A program made the position numbers and the translations under genes. This document shows, in pieces, positions 44,542-56,570 of a stretch of DNA of 64,000 nt. The notes under the pieces are model-generated. The model did no database searches. It had not been told where the DNA came from and was given only the letters and a program-made list of their open reading frames with translations. Within the stretch, counting starts at the first letter, position 1. Each line of letters starts with the position of its first letter. This DNA comes from Lactarius indigo (taxonomy: Eukaryota; Basidiomycota; Agaricomycetes; Russulales; Russulaceae), in the NCBI GenBank assembly GCA_025766275.1, contig JAFKAC010000114.1, forward strand, positions 62,001 to 126,000. Reading direction: 5' to 3'.

Positions 44542-44989
44542 TGTAACACCATCACGACGTTAGCTCGACTTGAGCTTGCAAGGGGACGACTGCAACTTAG
44601 CTAATCACGCCAAAAGGCATATGGCATGAAGGCAACTTCTAGATGTTCGAAGACACTAGGATTCCGGCGGCACTCTATCCTAATAGAGGCAAGACTAGAT
44701 ATGAGACAAGAAGTGACGATTGAAGAAGACCAAGATGGCATATCTTGGTCTTCCACAGCTACCTTAAATACAAGAAGAGCAGGCTTTCAAGCACTGCTAT
44801 GAGTCACTGTAATGTAGCGTCCAATGTATTGTGTAAGTACTGCAATCCTAATACTACTACTACCCGTACTAGGATCAAGTCATCCTTCAATGCCTAACTC
44901 CTATTGTAAACCCCAAGTCCATGACTAATCTACCTTACTGCCGTAGTCACAACCGGTACAGTAAGGATCCAATATGCGCAACTGTGACA
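44542..44989 (-). repeat. D1 3' LTR
   Basis: 448 bp, TGTCACAG...GTGTTACA on the minus strand, preceded by the polypurine tract CTGAAAAGGGGGTGA. It is close to the D2 LTR at 62032-62478. The insert contains the D hairpin with 12-bp arms around the primer segment. Confidence 0.93.
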
Positions 44990-45019
44990 TCACCCCCTTT
45001 TCAGTGTGAGACCCCAGAC

Positions 45020-46029
45020 TCACCGAAAGTCTCGCACCATCCACATAGACTGCTCCTCACTAATCCTCTCAAACACGTTCGCCTGCTCCAGTCGGTAGAT
45101 GCAGTCCATCTTGTCATCCTTTGCTGACAGCCGCATCATTTGAAGTTGCCAGATGCGGGCGGCGAGGCGCTCTTCTTCATATGCCGCTGCCCAATAGCAT
45201 GTCACCTCCGCAGTCAGGGACTCATCCCCGATGCGGTTCAGTGCGCGGTCTGTGATCTTGTCAGACACGAGGATGACTAGATCCTCGTGGGCGATGTGGG
45301 TGCGTCCTGCAGCTGACAGCATCGGATGGGCATAGAGGGGTTTGCTGTAGAGATGGGGGGAACTGGGGATAAGCCACAAGACAAAGGGGTTTGCACCTCC
45401 GACTATCTGAGTATGACTGGCATTCCTCTCTATGCCATCGGGTCCAGTGATGGGGAAGTGAATGTAATGGGGCTGTCGATTCACCCTGAACCCTTCAGGC
45501 GCAAGGACCTGCGCAGGGTCATCGTCATGCGTAATGGGGGTGTGAAATGTGACACTGGGCAATCGCACATGTCCTCGAGACATGGGGGTTCCATCGGTGT
45601 GGACAAGCCACGGGGTGATTTGGGGATCAGTAGGGTGGCTGTGCGTTCGAAGGAGGGGGTGTCTGACCGGGTAGTAATCTCCGTCCTCATGGTGAGCTTC
45701 GTCGACAGGGAACGAAGCCTGCGCTGCTGCAGCTCGCTCAATCTCTTCTGCGCTAAGCGCAACTGTTTGTCCACCCAGTCCTTCGCTAACCTCCACCAAT
45801 CCTCCGCTGCTTCTAACTCCTGTTGGGTCTTCGAGGGGACGCTTGGCAGGGAGAATTCCCCTTGTGCCAATGAGGTCGTCACCCGGGGGATGACCGTGAT
45901 GGGCTCGCAATTGCCATTGTTGTCTCGGAAGATGTGAGCGACGGCATGCTGCTCGTCATCGGGCTGGTGGGTCGGATCGGGGAACCTCTGTAAGACATTA
46001 GCCCACTCTTGAGCGGTGATATGCCCCAC
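45020..46029 (-). pseudogene. D1 ORF3
   Basis: Follows pol in the same frame after a TGA at 46030. HITAQEWANVLQRFPDP opens it, and a helical stretch (QELEAAEDWWRLAKDW, DKQLRLAQKRLSELQ) runs in the same frame. A shift near 45720 leads to YYPVRHPLLRTHSH, LAPEGFRVN, YIHFPITGPDG, NPFVLWL, YSKPLYAHP, IAHEDL and GDESLTAEVTCYWAA, then a charged helix and a stop near 45020. The order equals C2 ORF3. Function unknown. Confidence 0.82.
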
Positions 46030-49000
46030 TCATATGTTTGCAGGTGTGTACAGAGTGAGCTGGACTAGTTGAACCACGGTTTCTTCGTCATTTTCAAGGA
46101 GGTTGGCGGCGTCTTGTGTAACTTGGTCGAGGAGGATCGCCGTGGTGACATGTTGGAGAGGGGAAGTGGGCATGGAAGTATGAGAGGATCGGATGTAGGA
46201 GGGATACTCTCCCTGGTCACCCATGGGCTGGCTTTTAAGATGTCGTATGGCTGTTCGGCCCGCTTGATACTCCTTTATCGCTTCCGGAGCAAATACATTG
46301 TCCTTATCGACCCACTGATTCTCCAAGTCCAGATACCCTTTCCACTTGACGAGGTATTGCAATTTCTTCTTTCTGCTGAGGTGCCAGGAGTCCAGGATGG
46401 CCTCAACTTCGTACTCCTCTTCGCCTTCCACAAGATCTGGTGGCAGACGTGGGAAGTTCTCGCCGTGAAAGGTCATACTCTTGTACGGTGTGAGAAGATT
46501 GATGTGGAACACTGGATGGATGCTCCACTGTGTGGGAAGTTCGAGACAGTAATTATAAGGGGACATCACCTGGACCACCTTAAATGGTCCATGGCGTCGC
46601 ACCACCAATTTTGCCGTAGGCTGATTGGTTCGTAGATGTCTTCCTTCCAACCAAACCTGGTCACTGACTTGGTAGCGTGGGGTATCTTTATGCCTGACCC
46701 AGCTATCTTGTGCCTTTTTGATAAGGTCTTGGGCGAGCTGGCGCGCTTCCCTCAGTTGTGTCAATCTGGTGATCACGTTCGGAATTGGGGATGGCTTATC
46801 TGTCCAATCGGCCGTCAGGTTGTACCCCATCAGAAGCATGAATGGTGATTGTATCGTGTGCTCGTGGGGCCAATTGTTGTGAGCGAATTCCGCTATGGGG
46901 AGATATGCCGCCCAGTTATCTTGGCACTCATTGGCCCAGAACCACAGATATTGCTTGAGCCATTGATTGGTTTGTTCAGACTGCCCATCCGTCCGTGGGT
47001 GATAGGCCGTTGAAATGTTTTGTTGGATGCCTAGTATGCAGCATACTTCTCTTGTGAACTTGGAGGTGAACCGGGGGTCGCAATCACTGATGATTTTACG
47101 TGGTAATCCAAATCGTCTGAACACATGGTCAACGTACAAAATGGCGGTACCCTCTGCCGTGATCTCCTCATTGCATAGGATGAATATGGATGCCTTGCTA
47201 CAGTCATGATCTGTAACAGTCAGAATACTGTCGTACAACTGTGAGGTTGGCAGTTTAGTGATGAAGTTCAAAGCAATGGTATGGAAAGGAGGGGCCTCCG
47301 CTATGGCAGTGATTGGGTGTAATGGTGCACAGGTTGGCCTGGTATTGACCTTGTTCCGCTGACACTCCACACACCCCGTGACGTATTCATACACGTCTCG
47401 GCAAATGCGTGGCCACCAATGGTGCCGCTCTACGATTCGTTGCATCCGACTTATTCCAGGGTGTCCATGTACTGGCGGGTCATGATGGTCTTGTATGATA
47501 GCTCGGTACGTCGCCATGGGTCCAGTAATCACCAATCGTCTGTCCTTGTACCATTCTCTGTCTATTTTTTTGAGGTGATGGGCGTCGACCCAGGTTTTAA
47601 TTATGGCGGGGTCTTGTTGTCACCTTGGTTGTTGCATCATGGGATGTATTTCCATCGTGCGTGCGACATTAGCAGCTCGTATGAACACTTCCAGAGGTAG
47701 GACGACCACACCTTGGTTATCTTCCTCTCTCTGATCGTAATCCAGCCGTCTTGATAGTGCATCTGCCCTGCTGTTGTTCTTCCCCTTGATATGATGGATC
47801 TTGAAATCGTACTCCATCAATTCTAATACTTCCCGGGCGACCCTTTGACTAATCTTTTGCGGTGTCTTCCAGTACTGCAAGTTCAGATGATCCGAGAATA
47901 TTTTGATCTTGTGTGGGGAACCTGCGAGTAGAGGTCGCCAGTGTTGGAGAGCTTTTATGATGGCGAGAAGTTCTAGGTTGTAGATGTCATAATTGCATTC
48001 TGCTTCACTCAGTGTTGCAGAATAGTATCCTATCGGATGCTTGTGCCCGTCATGTTTCTTTTGTAGGAGGACTGCACCCACCGCGAACCTGGAGGTGTCA
48101 ACCTCCAGCTCGAATTGATCCTGTAAGTTAGGGTGTGCCAGCACTGGTTCTTCGGTAACAAGGTGTTTGAGCGTCTTGAATGCACGATCTTCCTCCTCTG
48201 TCCACTGCCATTCAGTGTCCTTCCTTGTAAGTTGGTTTAGTGGTAGGGCGTGTGTAGCAAAACCTCAGATGAATAAGTGGTAAAAGTTGCAGAAGCCCAA
48301 GAAGGAGCATACATCCCTGACTTTTGTTGGCATCGGCCAATCCCTGATACCTCGAACTTTTACCAGATCCATACGTGTTACCCCCTTTTCAAGGATTACC
48401 CCCAGGTAATCCATCCGAGGTTGGTGGAAAAGGCATTTGTCAAGTTTGAAGTACAGGTCGTGTTCTTGAGCGACGCGAAGGACGTCCATTACTGCCGCAA
48501 TGTGGTCCGCGGAATCATGGCCCTCGCGCATCGCAATTCCGATGTCATCCATGTAGACTCTGATTACCGTGCCATGAAGTTCATGTTTTGCAATCATATC
48601 CCTGTAGATGTGGTTCATCATCGTTTGGAAGGTCGCGGGTGAGTTTGTGAGGCCAAAGAACATGACTGTTGGTTCAAAGAGGCTGAATTTGGTTTTGAAG
48701 GCCACCTTCTCCTGATCACCATCCCGAATGTGAATGTTGTTATACCCCCATTGGATGTTGAGTTTGGTATAAATATGTGTGTTGCTAAGGTTGTAGATAA
48801 GGTCTTGAATGAGAGGGAGGGGGTATTGGTTGCGTATGGTATGGGAATTAATTATCCAGTATGTAACGTTGTCACGACGTTAGCTCGACTTGAGCTCGAT
48901 GAGGCGGTAACAACTTAGCGAAGTATTCTTGCCGACACGACGACACGGAGGTCCGTGCCCTTGCCTTAGTAAATACGTGAAGGTATACCGGCAAGTCGTA

Positions 49001-50267
49001 CTGTTTGATAATAATCACAAGCAGAGTTGGATTTGAACGAGAATGGAGAGAGAGAGAGAGATAGAAACCCAAAACAAGTGACGATTCAAGAAGACCAAGA
49101 TGGCGTATCTTGGTCTTCACTAGACACTATAAATACAAGTCGAGCAGGCTTACAAGCGCTGCTATGAGTCACAGTAATCTAGTGTCCAACATATCGCAGA
49201 AACATTGCAGACACTAATACTACTAGTACCAGTATTAGTGGTGTTGGTCATCAGTCAGCTATCGCCCCTTATCGCCTATCGTACCACCGTATCACCGTAA
49301 GTAAGTCCGCGACTAATATACCTTACTGCCGTAGTCGCAACCGGTACAGTAAGGGTTTCCATGCAAAACGTAACACAGTAGTCCTGTACCAGATGTAGTT
49401 TTCTGTCCTTCTTTTTAACAAAGAAGAATGATGAAGTGTACGGGGAGATGGAAGGGTGTAAGTACCCTTGCTTGAGCTTTTCGTCTAGAAATTCCTTGAG
49501 CTTGCCCTCTTCTTCTTGCGTTAGCAGGTATATCTTGCAGTCTATTGTGGATGGGGTATTTGGTTTGAAGTCGATGGCATGATCCCATGGCCTGGCGGGA
49601 GGGAAGCATTGAGATGCTTCTTTGCTGAAGAGCTTTTGGAACGCCTGGTAAACCGCCGGTAACTCCACAGGTAGTTCCTCCCCCTTGGCTTGAATTGCTA
49701 ACTCGGTGGATGTGGTAGTGCATAAATACACATCTTCTTTGTCTAAATCTGCAGCTATTTCTTCTTTCTGATCATCAGTGAGGGCAGCTGCAATGACGGT
49801 GTGGCAGTGTAGACTGTCCTGCGTACTAATTACCATGGGCATGACCTCCTCATGTATCACCGCGTCTTGCCAGTTGATAGTGGGCTTGTAAGTTGCCAAC
49901 CACAGGTATCCCAGCATGACGTCCTCGGTTCCAAGGTCCATTATCAAGAATTGCATGGTCCTATGATATCCTTTGGCGTATACATCGAGGTCAGTGAAGT
50001 GAGTGATAGACCCAGCTTTATTTTCCGTGTTATCAATGTTCCAGATCTTTCATGGTTGGGTCATCGGTTGGACTCCAATGCCCATTCTTTTTGCGAAGTT
50101 TGGGTGTATGAAGTTGTCAGTGGCTCCTGAGTCCACCAGTGCTTTTATGTCGGCCATTCAGTAATTTGTGCGAATCGAGACTGGAATTCGAAGAGAACAA
50201 AAGCACATCATGATTACAGAATTACAATTTAAAGCCCTCACCCAGGCCGATGGGTTCAGGTGCTCCG
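46030..50267 (-). pseudogene. D1 pol: protease to chromodomain
   Basis: All parts are in one minus-strand frame. Protease ALVDSGATDNFIHP (~50120), RT (49560-48265; VYMDDIGIAM ~48550), RNase H (48144-47620), integrase (47535-46450; GHPGISR, C..C, DFITKLP, SDCDPRFTS, QSEQTNQWLKQ), chromodomain [28 protein letters not shown] (~46420-46300). A G solo LTR of 514 bp plus a 5-bp duplication splits RT (519 bp, a multiple of three). TGA codons include one after LFI (48265) and one before KIWNID (~50050). Confidence 0.9.
48862..49375 (-). repeat. G solo LTR in D1 RT
   Basis: This 514-bp LTR is related to D (shared GTCACGACGTTAGCTCGACTTGAGC start region) but longer and distinct in the middle. Duplication CAGTA is perfect (48857-48861 and 49376-49380). 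It contains AAGACCAAGATGGCGTATCTTGGTCTT, so it has the same hairpin and primer sequence as D. Confidence 0.93.
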
Positions 50268-52247
50268 AAAACCCTCTTTTCCCCACAGGTCGTGCAATAT
50301 CAGGTCCTTTACTTCATCCGGGGCGTTGGCTACTCCTGTAAGCCACTCTTTGGCCCATTCTTCTGCAGTTTTGCTTGTCGAGGCGGCCTGTATTTGGGCC
50401 GGCAGTACTTCTTGTGCATAGTAGTCTGTTTCGGTCATCCGGACAGCGGAGGGTCCAGGATTCTGTGGCTGCCACTGTCACGGCTGTCTGGGGTTGGGGC
50501 AATTTCATGAGAGATGGCCAGGCGCATTACAATTGTAACATAGCACCGTTCTTAGATCTCATCGGGACCCTCCTCTTCCTTGTCCCCTCGCCCCCGGCCC
50601 TCCTCTTGGTGGGAAGGGGGGCAGGCCTGTGTATGGCGGCTTGTTGTAGTCAATTTCTTCCAATCCCGCCAATCTAGCCTTAACTCGATCGGCAGACGTA
50701 TCCATTGCCCATGGGTCTGCGAGGTTTTGAGGGACAGTCCACCCGGCATTGCCCATTTTCTTCGGCTTGTTATCCTTGTATTCATCCACTCTGGCTCGGA
50801 TATGGATGTAGTTGCATTGTTGGCAAAGCGTTGCTTGCTTCCACTCGTCAAATGTTTCTGGTTCATCCAGATCGTAAGTCTTCTTGTACAACTTTTTGGG
50901 CAGTCCTTTGGTGAATAGGTCGATGGTTTGGGGGTCGTTGAGGCAATATCCTGCTTTCCTGGCAGCTTCTTCAAATTCATTGACATATTTGTCAATGTCT
51001 CCGTTGATCATTTTGAGCCCCTTCCTTAGAAGTGCTTGAGCTTGTTCACGTTCGAGGGTGTTGACGAACCTTTGGTTGAAACCCTCTGCTACTGCGTTCC
51101 ATAGATCTCTTGTATGTTGATCTATTCCTCGTTGTATCTGCCAGTTGAGCCATTTGAGGTACAACAGTACCCATTCGCTGACCAACACCCCTTTGATGTA
51201 GGAGAGAAATAGGAGACTTCACTGGTAGTCGTTGCACATGATGGGGGTGTCAAGGTTCATCCCCCAATATATGTGCCATTGCATGAGGAACAAGTCCACC
51301 TTAGTGCGATCTCTGTCAAAAATGGTGGGGGGTTCACCTGTTAGTTTCTCATGTCCATGTCCTCCTCCTCCTCCACCTGGTGGGCCTCCACCTCCGCCTC
51401 CACCTGGGGGTCCCCCTCCCGGTGGATTGTTCGGGAGGTCCGGTGGGTTTCCTCCTCCTCCTGGTCGTCAAGGGAAGTCCCCTTTGGGAGGTCCTCCCCA
51501 CCCTGGCAGGGGGTTGAGCGATAGTCCTTGTCTTCGCCCTCCTCCTGATGGAGGGGTGCCTTGATCGGGTCCAATAGCCTGAAAAATTGCTGCGTTGTCT
51601 GCAGTCATACGATGCCCCGTTTCGGGGTTGATGGGTAGAAGGTGTCATTGGGACTCTTGTCTGATTGCTTCAGCCACTTCTCACGCCGCTTGTTCTCTTA
51701 CTGTCATGATTTCTTCCGCCGTCATCGTAGTTGTGGCCATTTCTGCTGTGGGTGATCGTACATGAATGACCTCTGGTTGTTCTGAGATGTGCAGAGACTC
51801 AGCTTGTTGGATGGTGTATTGCTCAATAGGTCTGACGCTTGCTGGTCAGTTTTCTTCACTTTGTTCTTCTTCTTCTGTTTCTTCACTCACTGCCTCTCTG
51901 GTGGAGTGTTCTCGTATTTGGCCGTTGATTGGCCCCCAATTGGCTCACGTATTGAGTTCATGCACGTTGATGTCACACTGATACTGTCTTCCTGCTGGTC
52001 TGACAACGTCCCAGCGATGGTCTACGGGGTTCCACGTAACTTCCACCCAGCACAGATGGTTGAAATTGAACTCAACAGGTCTGAACCTCGTGGATCCGTT
52101 GAATTCTACAAAATATCCGGTTTCGTCTCCTCGGTCCCTCCAACAGGCTGCTCCTAGGAATCGGGTTGGTACGTTTCAATCCCCTCTTCGTTCCAGATGA
52201 TATGGATGGAAACTCATCCACTGATCACGGGTGTTGACAGTCGCCAC
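50256..52247 (-). pseudogene. D1 gag
   Basis: Starts GTG 52247 (ATTGTGGCGAC). N-terminal GYFVEFNGS, PVEFNFNHLCW, then Gly/Pro linker (~51360-51540), capsid core (51330-50780), and knuckle CYNCNAPGHLSH (~50530-50490). TGA codons near 51850 and 51645 match the same sites in D2, and another near 51219 matches D3. It ends TGA 50256 after heptamer GGGTTTT (50268-50274). Confidence 0.88.
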
Positions 52248-52267
52248 AATGGATATCTTGGTCTTAA

Positions 52268-53346
52268 TGTAACGCCGTCACGACGTTAGCTCGACTTGAG
52301 CTTGCAAGGAGATGACTGAGATGACTGCGACTTAGCTAATCATGCCAAAAGGCGTATGGCACGAAGGCAACTTCTAGATGTTCGAAGTGATAAACAGCAT
52401 GCAGAGATCCAATACTCACAGTGAGACAAAGTGTACTGTGGTGAGATAAAGGGGCAGCTGGTAAGCAGCAACAGAGAGATCTTGCAGAGGTGAAGCAAAA
52501 GTGTCTGGCACACAAACAGTGAGAACTGATGTTATACATTGGAGGGAAGGGAGCTTACCTGGCACACAAACAGTGAGAACTGATGTGGACCAGGAGCGTA
52601 CATGGTACTCTACTTATACACTTTCTGGGAGTGACACTATACAAGGGATGTAACACAAGTCACGTACTACAAGACAGTTATTGTTCTACAAATGGACAAA
52701 GGAGTGGACATTCTGAGAACAAGGGCAGAAAGAACAAGGAGAGTCTAGAAGTAAGTGATATCATAATGACATCATAATAAGGATAGAACAAAAAAGAGAA
52801 CAAAGAAAGATACAAGAACGCATAGTACAATGAACAGTCTGGATATGTCCATATGATGTCACTGTACATGATGTCATAGATAAACAAGTCCAAGATTGTA
52901 CAGATCAAATCTAATCTAAAGCGGTCCTAATTAATCTACAGCAGTCCGTATCTGTAAGTCCGGTCCGAATGAGCCACTAAGTGCACAAGGGTCACTTATC
53001 AACACGAAGACACTAGGATTCCAGCGGCACTCTATCCTAATAGAGGCAAGACTAGATATGAGACAAGAAGTGACGATTGAAGAAGACCAAGATGGCGTAT
53101 CTTGGTCTTCCACAGCTACCTTAAATACAAGAAGAGCAGGCTTTCAAGCACTGCTATGAGTCACTGTAATGTAGCATCCAACGTATCACATAAGTACCAC
53201 AATCCTAATACTACTACTACCTGTACTAGGATTGAGTCATCCTTCAATGCCTAACTCCTATCGTAAACCCCAAGTCCGTGACTAATCTACCTTACCACTG
53301 TAGTCACAACCGGTACAGTAAGGATCCAATATGCACAACCGTGACA
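52268..53346 (-). repeat. D1 5' LTR, split by E
   Basis: About 457 bp of D LTR after removing the E insert and its CGAAG duplication. The primer-binding site AAGACCAAGAT is at 52255-52265 (minus strand). A short ATG frame (ATGATTAGCTAA) lies in the leader, unlike A, B and C. Confidence 0.92.
52388..53004 (-). repeat. E solo LTR in the D1 5' LTR
   Basis: 617 bp, TGTTGATAAG...CTGTTTATCA on the minus strand, with perfect duplication CGAAG (52383-52387 and 53005-53009). It is homologous to 54225-54842. TG...CA ends and a 5-bp duplication identify it as an LTR; the parent family is unknown, possibly Copia. Confidence 0.92.
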
Positions 53347-53351
53347 TCTAA

Positions 53352-54878
53352 CGACCTTGTAGAAATGCACAAACTGATACTTGGTACATCCGAATGCGTC
53401 CTGCCAGATTTCACTCAGCAGCCATGGTCCAATGTCATTCTGGTTATGCCACGCAACAGTGTCAGCACATTGTGGAATGAGGCCATGGTAAACCAACATT
53501 CTTGCAAGACAGGTCAAACACAATATATTGTATATGCCCTAGATAGCTGTGAAAAAAAACCGTTGACACGACAACAACAGCTGGTAATTGCTCATCTGAA
53601 GCTAGAACAAACCAATCGTCTACCAAACAAAATTCATTTGGCTGTTGGTATGAAAGTGATGATTCTCGAAAACATAGCACCAAATGCAGGTCTTGCCAAC
53701 AGCTCTCAAGGAATTATCTCTGACATTATCCTCAACCCTAGAGAAGTTCTCGAAGATGAAAACGCTAACACCATTCGTCTCCATTTCCCCCCTGCTGCCA
53801 TTTTTTTCATCCCACAATCCAACCGAAAACAAAAAATTGATGGACTACCAATGGGAACTGTTCCTGTTTTCCCGTCACATAAAAAATTCCAGTTGGGTGG
53901 ATCCACTGGAACCACTGTTGATCATCATCAACTACCACTGACTCTGGCATATGCCTTCACTGACTACAAATCACAAGGACAAACTATTGAATGTGTCATT
54001 GTCAACCTTGCAAAACCGCCATCAGGTTGTTTAACACCATTCGACGCATATGTCTCCCTCTCTAGAAGTCATGGAAGACAAACAATATGGTTCTTATGGG
54101 ACTTTGAAGACAGCATTTTCACTACCAGCCCAAATGCAGACCTTCGAAATGAGAACTTGTGACTTGCAGCATTAGAAGTCACCACAGAAGAAAGACACAA
54201 ACGTGGAGACTTTCGAATGCAAACTGTTGATAAGTGACCCTTGTGCACTTAGCGGCTCATACGGACTGGACTTGCAGCATGGACTGCTTTAGATTAGATA
54301 TACAGGACTTGTAGATTAGATACTGTTTGATCTGTACAATCTATTACTTATCATTGTGTCACCTATGACATCACTGTACTATGACATCATGTGGACTCCT
54401 CTGGACTTGCCATTGTACTATGCCTTTGTTCTTTCTTTAGCTATATCTTTATTGTGATGTCATTATGATATCATTACAGTCTGGACTCCTATTGTTTTTT
54501 GCGCTCCTTGTTCTCCATCTGTACATTCCTTTTGTCCACATGTAGAACAACGTCCCTTGTACTCTGTGACCCTATGTTACATCCTTGTAGTAGTGTCACA
54601 TCTGTAAAACAGTATAAGTAGTGTACCATGTACACTCCTGGTCCACATCAGTTCTCACTGCTTGTGTGCCAGGTATGTTCCCTCCTCTGTAATATTAACA
54701 TCAGTTCTCACTGCTTGTGTGCCAGACTCCCTTTGCTTTACTTGCAAGATCCCTGTCTCACCTCTGCTTCCAGCACTCCAGCATATCTCACCACAGTCTA
54801 CTTTGTCTCTGTGAGTATGCCCTCTGTGTTTGCTGTTCATCACAAACAGTACACGATGGAACACACTCATCATCATAA
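53352..54878 (+). pseudogene. Helitron helicase, C-terminal part
   Basis: Continues 41189-44541 after D1. PIF1-type helicase motifs: VILVMPRN, HLAVGMKVMILENI, GLANSSQGII, LTLAYAFTDYKSQGQTIE and FDAYVSLSRSHG. A TGA at 54160 interrupts, then the same frame goes on (TTEERHKRGDFRMQT) and, across the E solo LTR, ends at TAA 54876. The helicase unwinds DNA during rolling-circle transposition. Confidence 0.92.
54225..54842 (+). repeat. E solo LTR near the Helitron C-terminus
   Basis: 618 bp, TGTTGATAAG...CTGTTCATCA, perfect duplication CAAAC (54220-54224 and 54843-54847). Second complete E copy; the pair lie in opposite orientation. GTATAAG near 54610 is a possible TATA box. Confidence 0.93.
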
Positions 54879-54999
54879 AGGTGCATTTCTCTTTTTTCCA
54901 CATCATTCTCCACTTAATTGACTCTACCAACGTCTTCAGCATTTTCATTGTACAATACACCACGAACACTACATACTCTTACATGGACAAGTACTCTCA

Positions 55000-56310
55000 C
55001 TATTTCCCCTCTTTCTCTTTTCCTTTCCCTTTTTCGTCAGCAGACATCTTCTGTTTCTTTTCCCCTTGTTCTTCTATAACGCAAACATTAATTGGCGACG
55101 TCCCTTACTGTCATATCACAAAACACAATAGTCTCTCACCTTTCTCTGAGTCACTGCTATCGCTGCCAATGACCAGTTCCAAACCCAAGGAAAGTTCCAA
55201 ACCTATGGGCCCTGTTCTATAGTCTTTCCGCTTGTATGATGATTTTGGCTGAGCTACTCCTGATTGAAGAATGATAATCTGTTCGATACTTGCATTGAAA
55301 GAGTCTTCTTCCTTCTCCTGAAAAAGATAATGGTGTAATTTGCAACGAATATCAACTGATGAATCCTCCAATGCCTCATTCACATCTTGTGGTTCCATGA
55401 AACGATGGTCGGACGTGTAAACATGAAGCGGACAAACCCGATATTCATGTTTAATCCTGTCCAACTGCCCTCGCAAGTCTTCTGGGACAGGCCAGCGCTC
55501 TGTATCCAAGTCAACTGTTTCTTCAGCTTCTATCACTTGTAAAAGATATAAGTTAGTTTCACTGGCGATTCAACATGAACGCACCTTCTTGACCTGACTG
55601 TAAATCGGCCAAATAAACATCCCTTTTTGGAGGAATTTTATGAGCCTATAACACAGTCAACCCCTTCATGTCTTGGCACACAAGTTTCCATTCACGTACC
55701 TGTTTCTCATACACGCTTCGCGTGAACCAGAAATTTGTATCATGACCAACTTTAATCATGAAGTTTAACACCTTCTTAGTAGTTGCTTTCTGGCCTTGAA
55801 TCTGTGTGAAATTGGTGATAGCTTTGTCATAATCTCCTGCGAACACCATTCCAATTGGCTTGGAGATATGCAACTGGAATTTTGATGTCTGCAAAGAACC
55901 GTAACTGAGATTTGAATAATTGCCCCTCAGATTACAATCCAAGTGATTGGGAAGAACCCGTCCTACAACAGAGACAACGGCATTGCCTCTTGTTCTTTTG
56001 TTGATGAGAATGTTTCCAAATCATTGAGAACGCCAATCGACAGCCAGCAATAAACGAGAACTGCCACTGTACAATTCAGAAAGGAGGAGTTCTGAACGAC
56101 GCTCAATAAGATCGTCATCCATCAAAGTGAAAACGGGGGATTTAAAAAAAACATATGAGAGACAACACCAAATTATATGCCATGCATATAATCAATTGAC
56201 ATCATTCCACACTTGGATAAGACAGAAATGGTTCAATGACGCACAACGACGACTGGTCTTATGAAAAATATTCTGGAAGAGTCTATGACGCAGTTCCTGG
56301 AAAAAAAAGG
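55000..56310 (-). pseudogene. Spliced gene remnant convergent with the Helitron
   Basis: Unrecognised protein. Minus-strand pieces: ELRHRLFQNIFHKTSRR (~56280), MDDDLIERRSELLLSELYSGS (~56119), GNYSNLSYGSLQTSKFQLHI and FWFTRSVYEKQVREWKLVC (55940-55660), IPPKRDVYLADLQSG, then EETVDLDTERWPVPEDL to LVIGSDSSDSEKG (55530-55137), and a Lys-rich tail (MSADEKGKGKEKEGK) ending TAG 55000. Intron 55584-55536 is 49 nt, GTGCGT...ACAAG, with ACTAAC near its 3' end; a second runs ~55137-55078 and restores phase. In-frame stops near 56008 and 55645 show decay. It may be cargo of the Helitron, by position only. Confidence 0.65.
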
Positions 56311-56350
56311 ATCACACAATTATAACAATGTGAATGATGAGCAAGGTTTG

Positions 56351-56372
56351 AGTCGACAATGTCGACACCTAG
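56351..56372 (+). other. Candidate Helitron 3' terminus
   Basis: GTCGAC-AAT-GTCGAC (56352-56366) can form a small hairpin, followed after two bases by CTAG (56369-56372) and T. Helitrons end in a hairpin then CTRR and insert before T. The stem is only 6 bp and closer to the end than usual. Sequence character changes to AT-rich right after it. Confidence 0.4.
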
Positions 56373-56374
56373 TG

Positions 56375-56570
56375 GGTAAATACATTGTAATCATGTGACA
56401 TTCCCTTATAATTGTATATAATTATAGACCTTTCTTATAATATTTTATAATTATGAATCATGCCTTTCAATTAGTTTTTAAGACCTTTATATAAGCTAAA
56501 AGGTGTTGTAATTCACCTTAAAATAGCAATTATAAGCTGGATCGATTATAAGGTGGTCTAGAATTTTGTG
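56375..56570 (+). repeat. AT-rich inverted repeat, left arm
   Basis: 196 bp starting GGTAAATACATTGTAA and ending GGTCTAGAATTTTG, with internal CCTTATAAT near one end and ATTATAAGG near the other. The reverse complement lies at 60009-60204 at about 80-85% identity by eye. It may be the terminal repeat of a DNA element or a separate MITE-like copy. Confidence 0.8.

Larger units (their letters stand above)
44542..53346 (-). mobile_element. D1: Ty3/Gypsy chromovirus inserted in the Helitron
   Basis: TCTAA at 44537-44541 and 53347-53351 is a perfect target duplication, and the Helitron helicase resumes in sense across it. Net LTR length is ~450 bp. Minus-strand order: gag, protease, RT, RNase H, integrase, chromodomain, ORF3. 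A G solo LTR sits in RT and an E solo LTR in the 5' LTR. Confidence 0.95.

Noticed and set aside
52583..53113. Short frames within the E solo LTR.
   Set aside because: The stretch is an LTR with a perfect duplication; the frames have no domain and differ in the other E copy.
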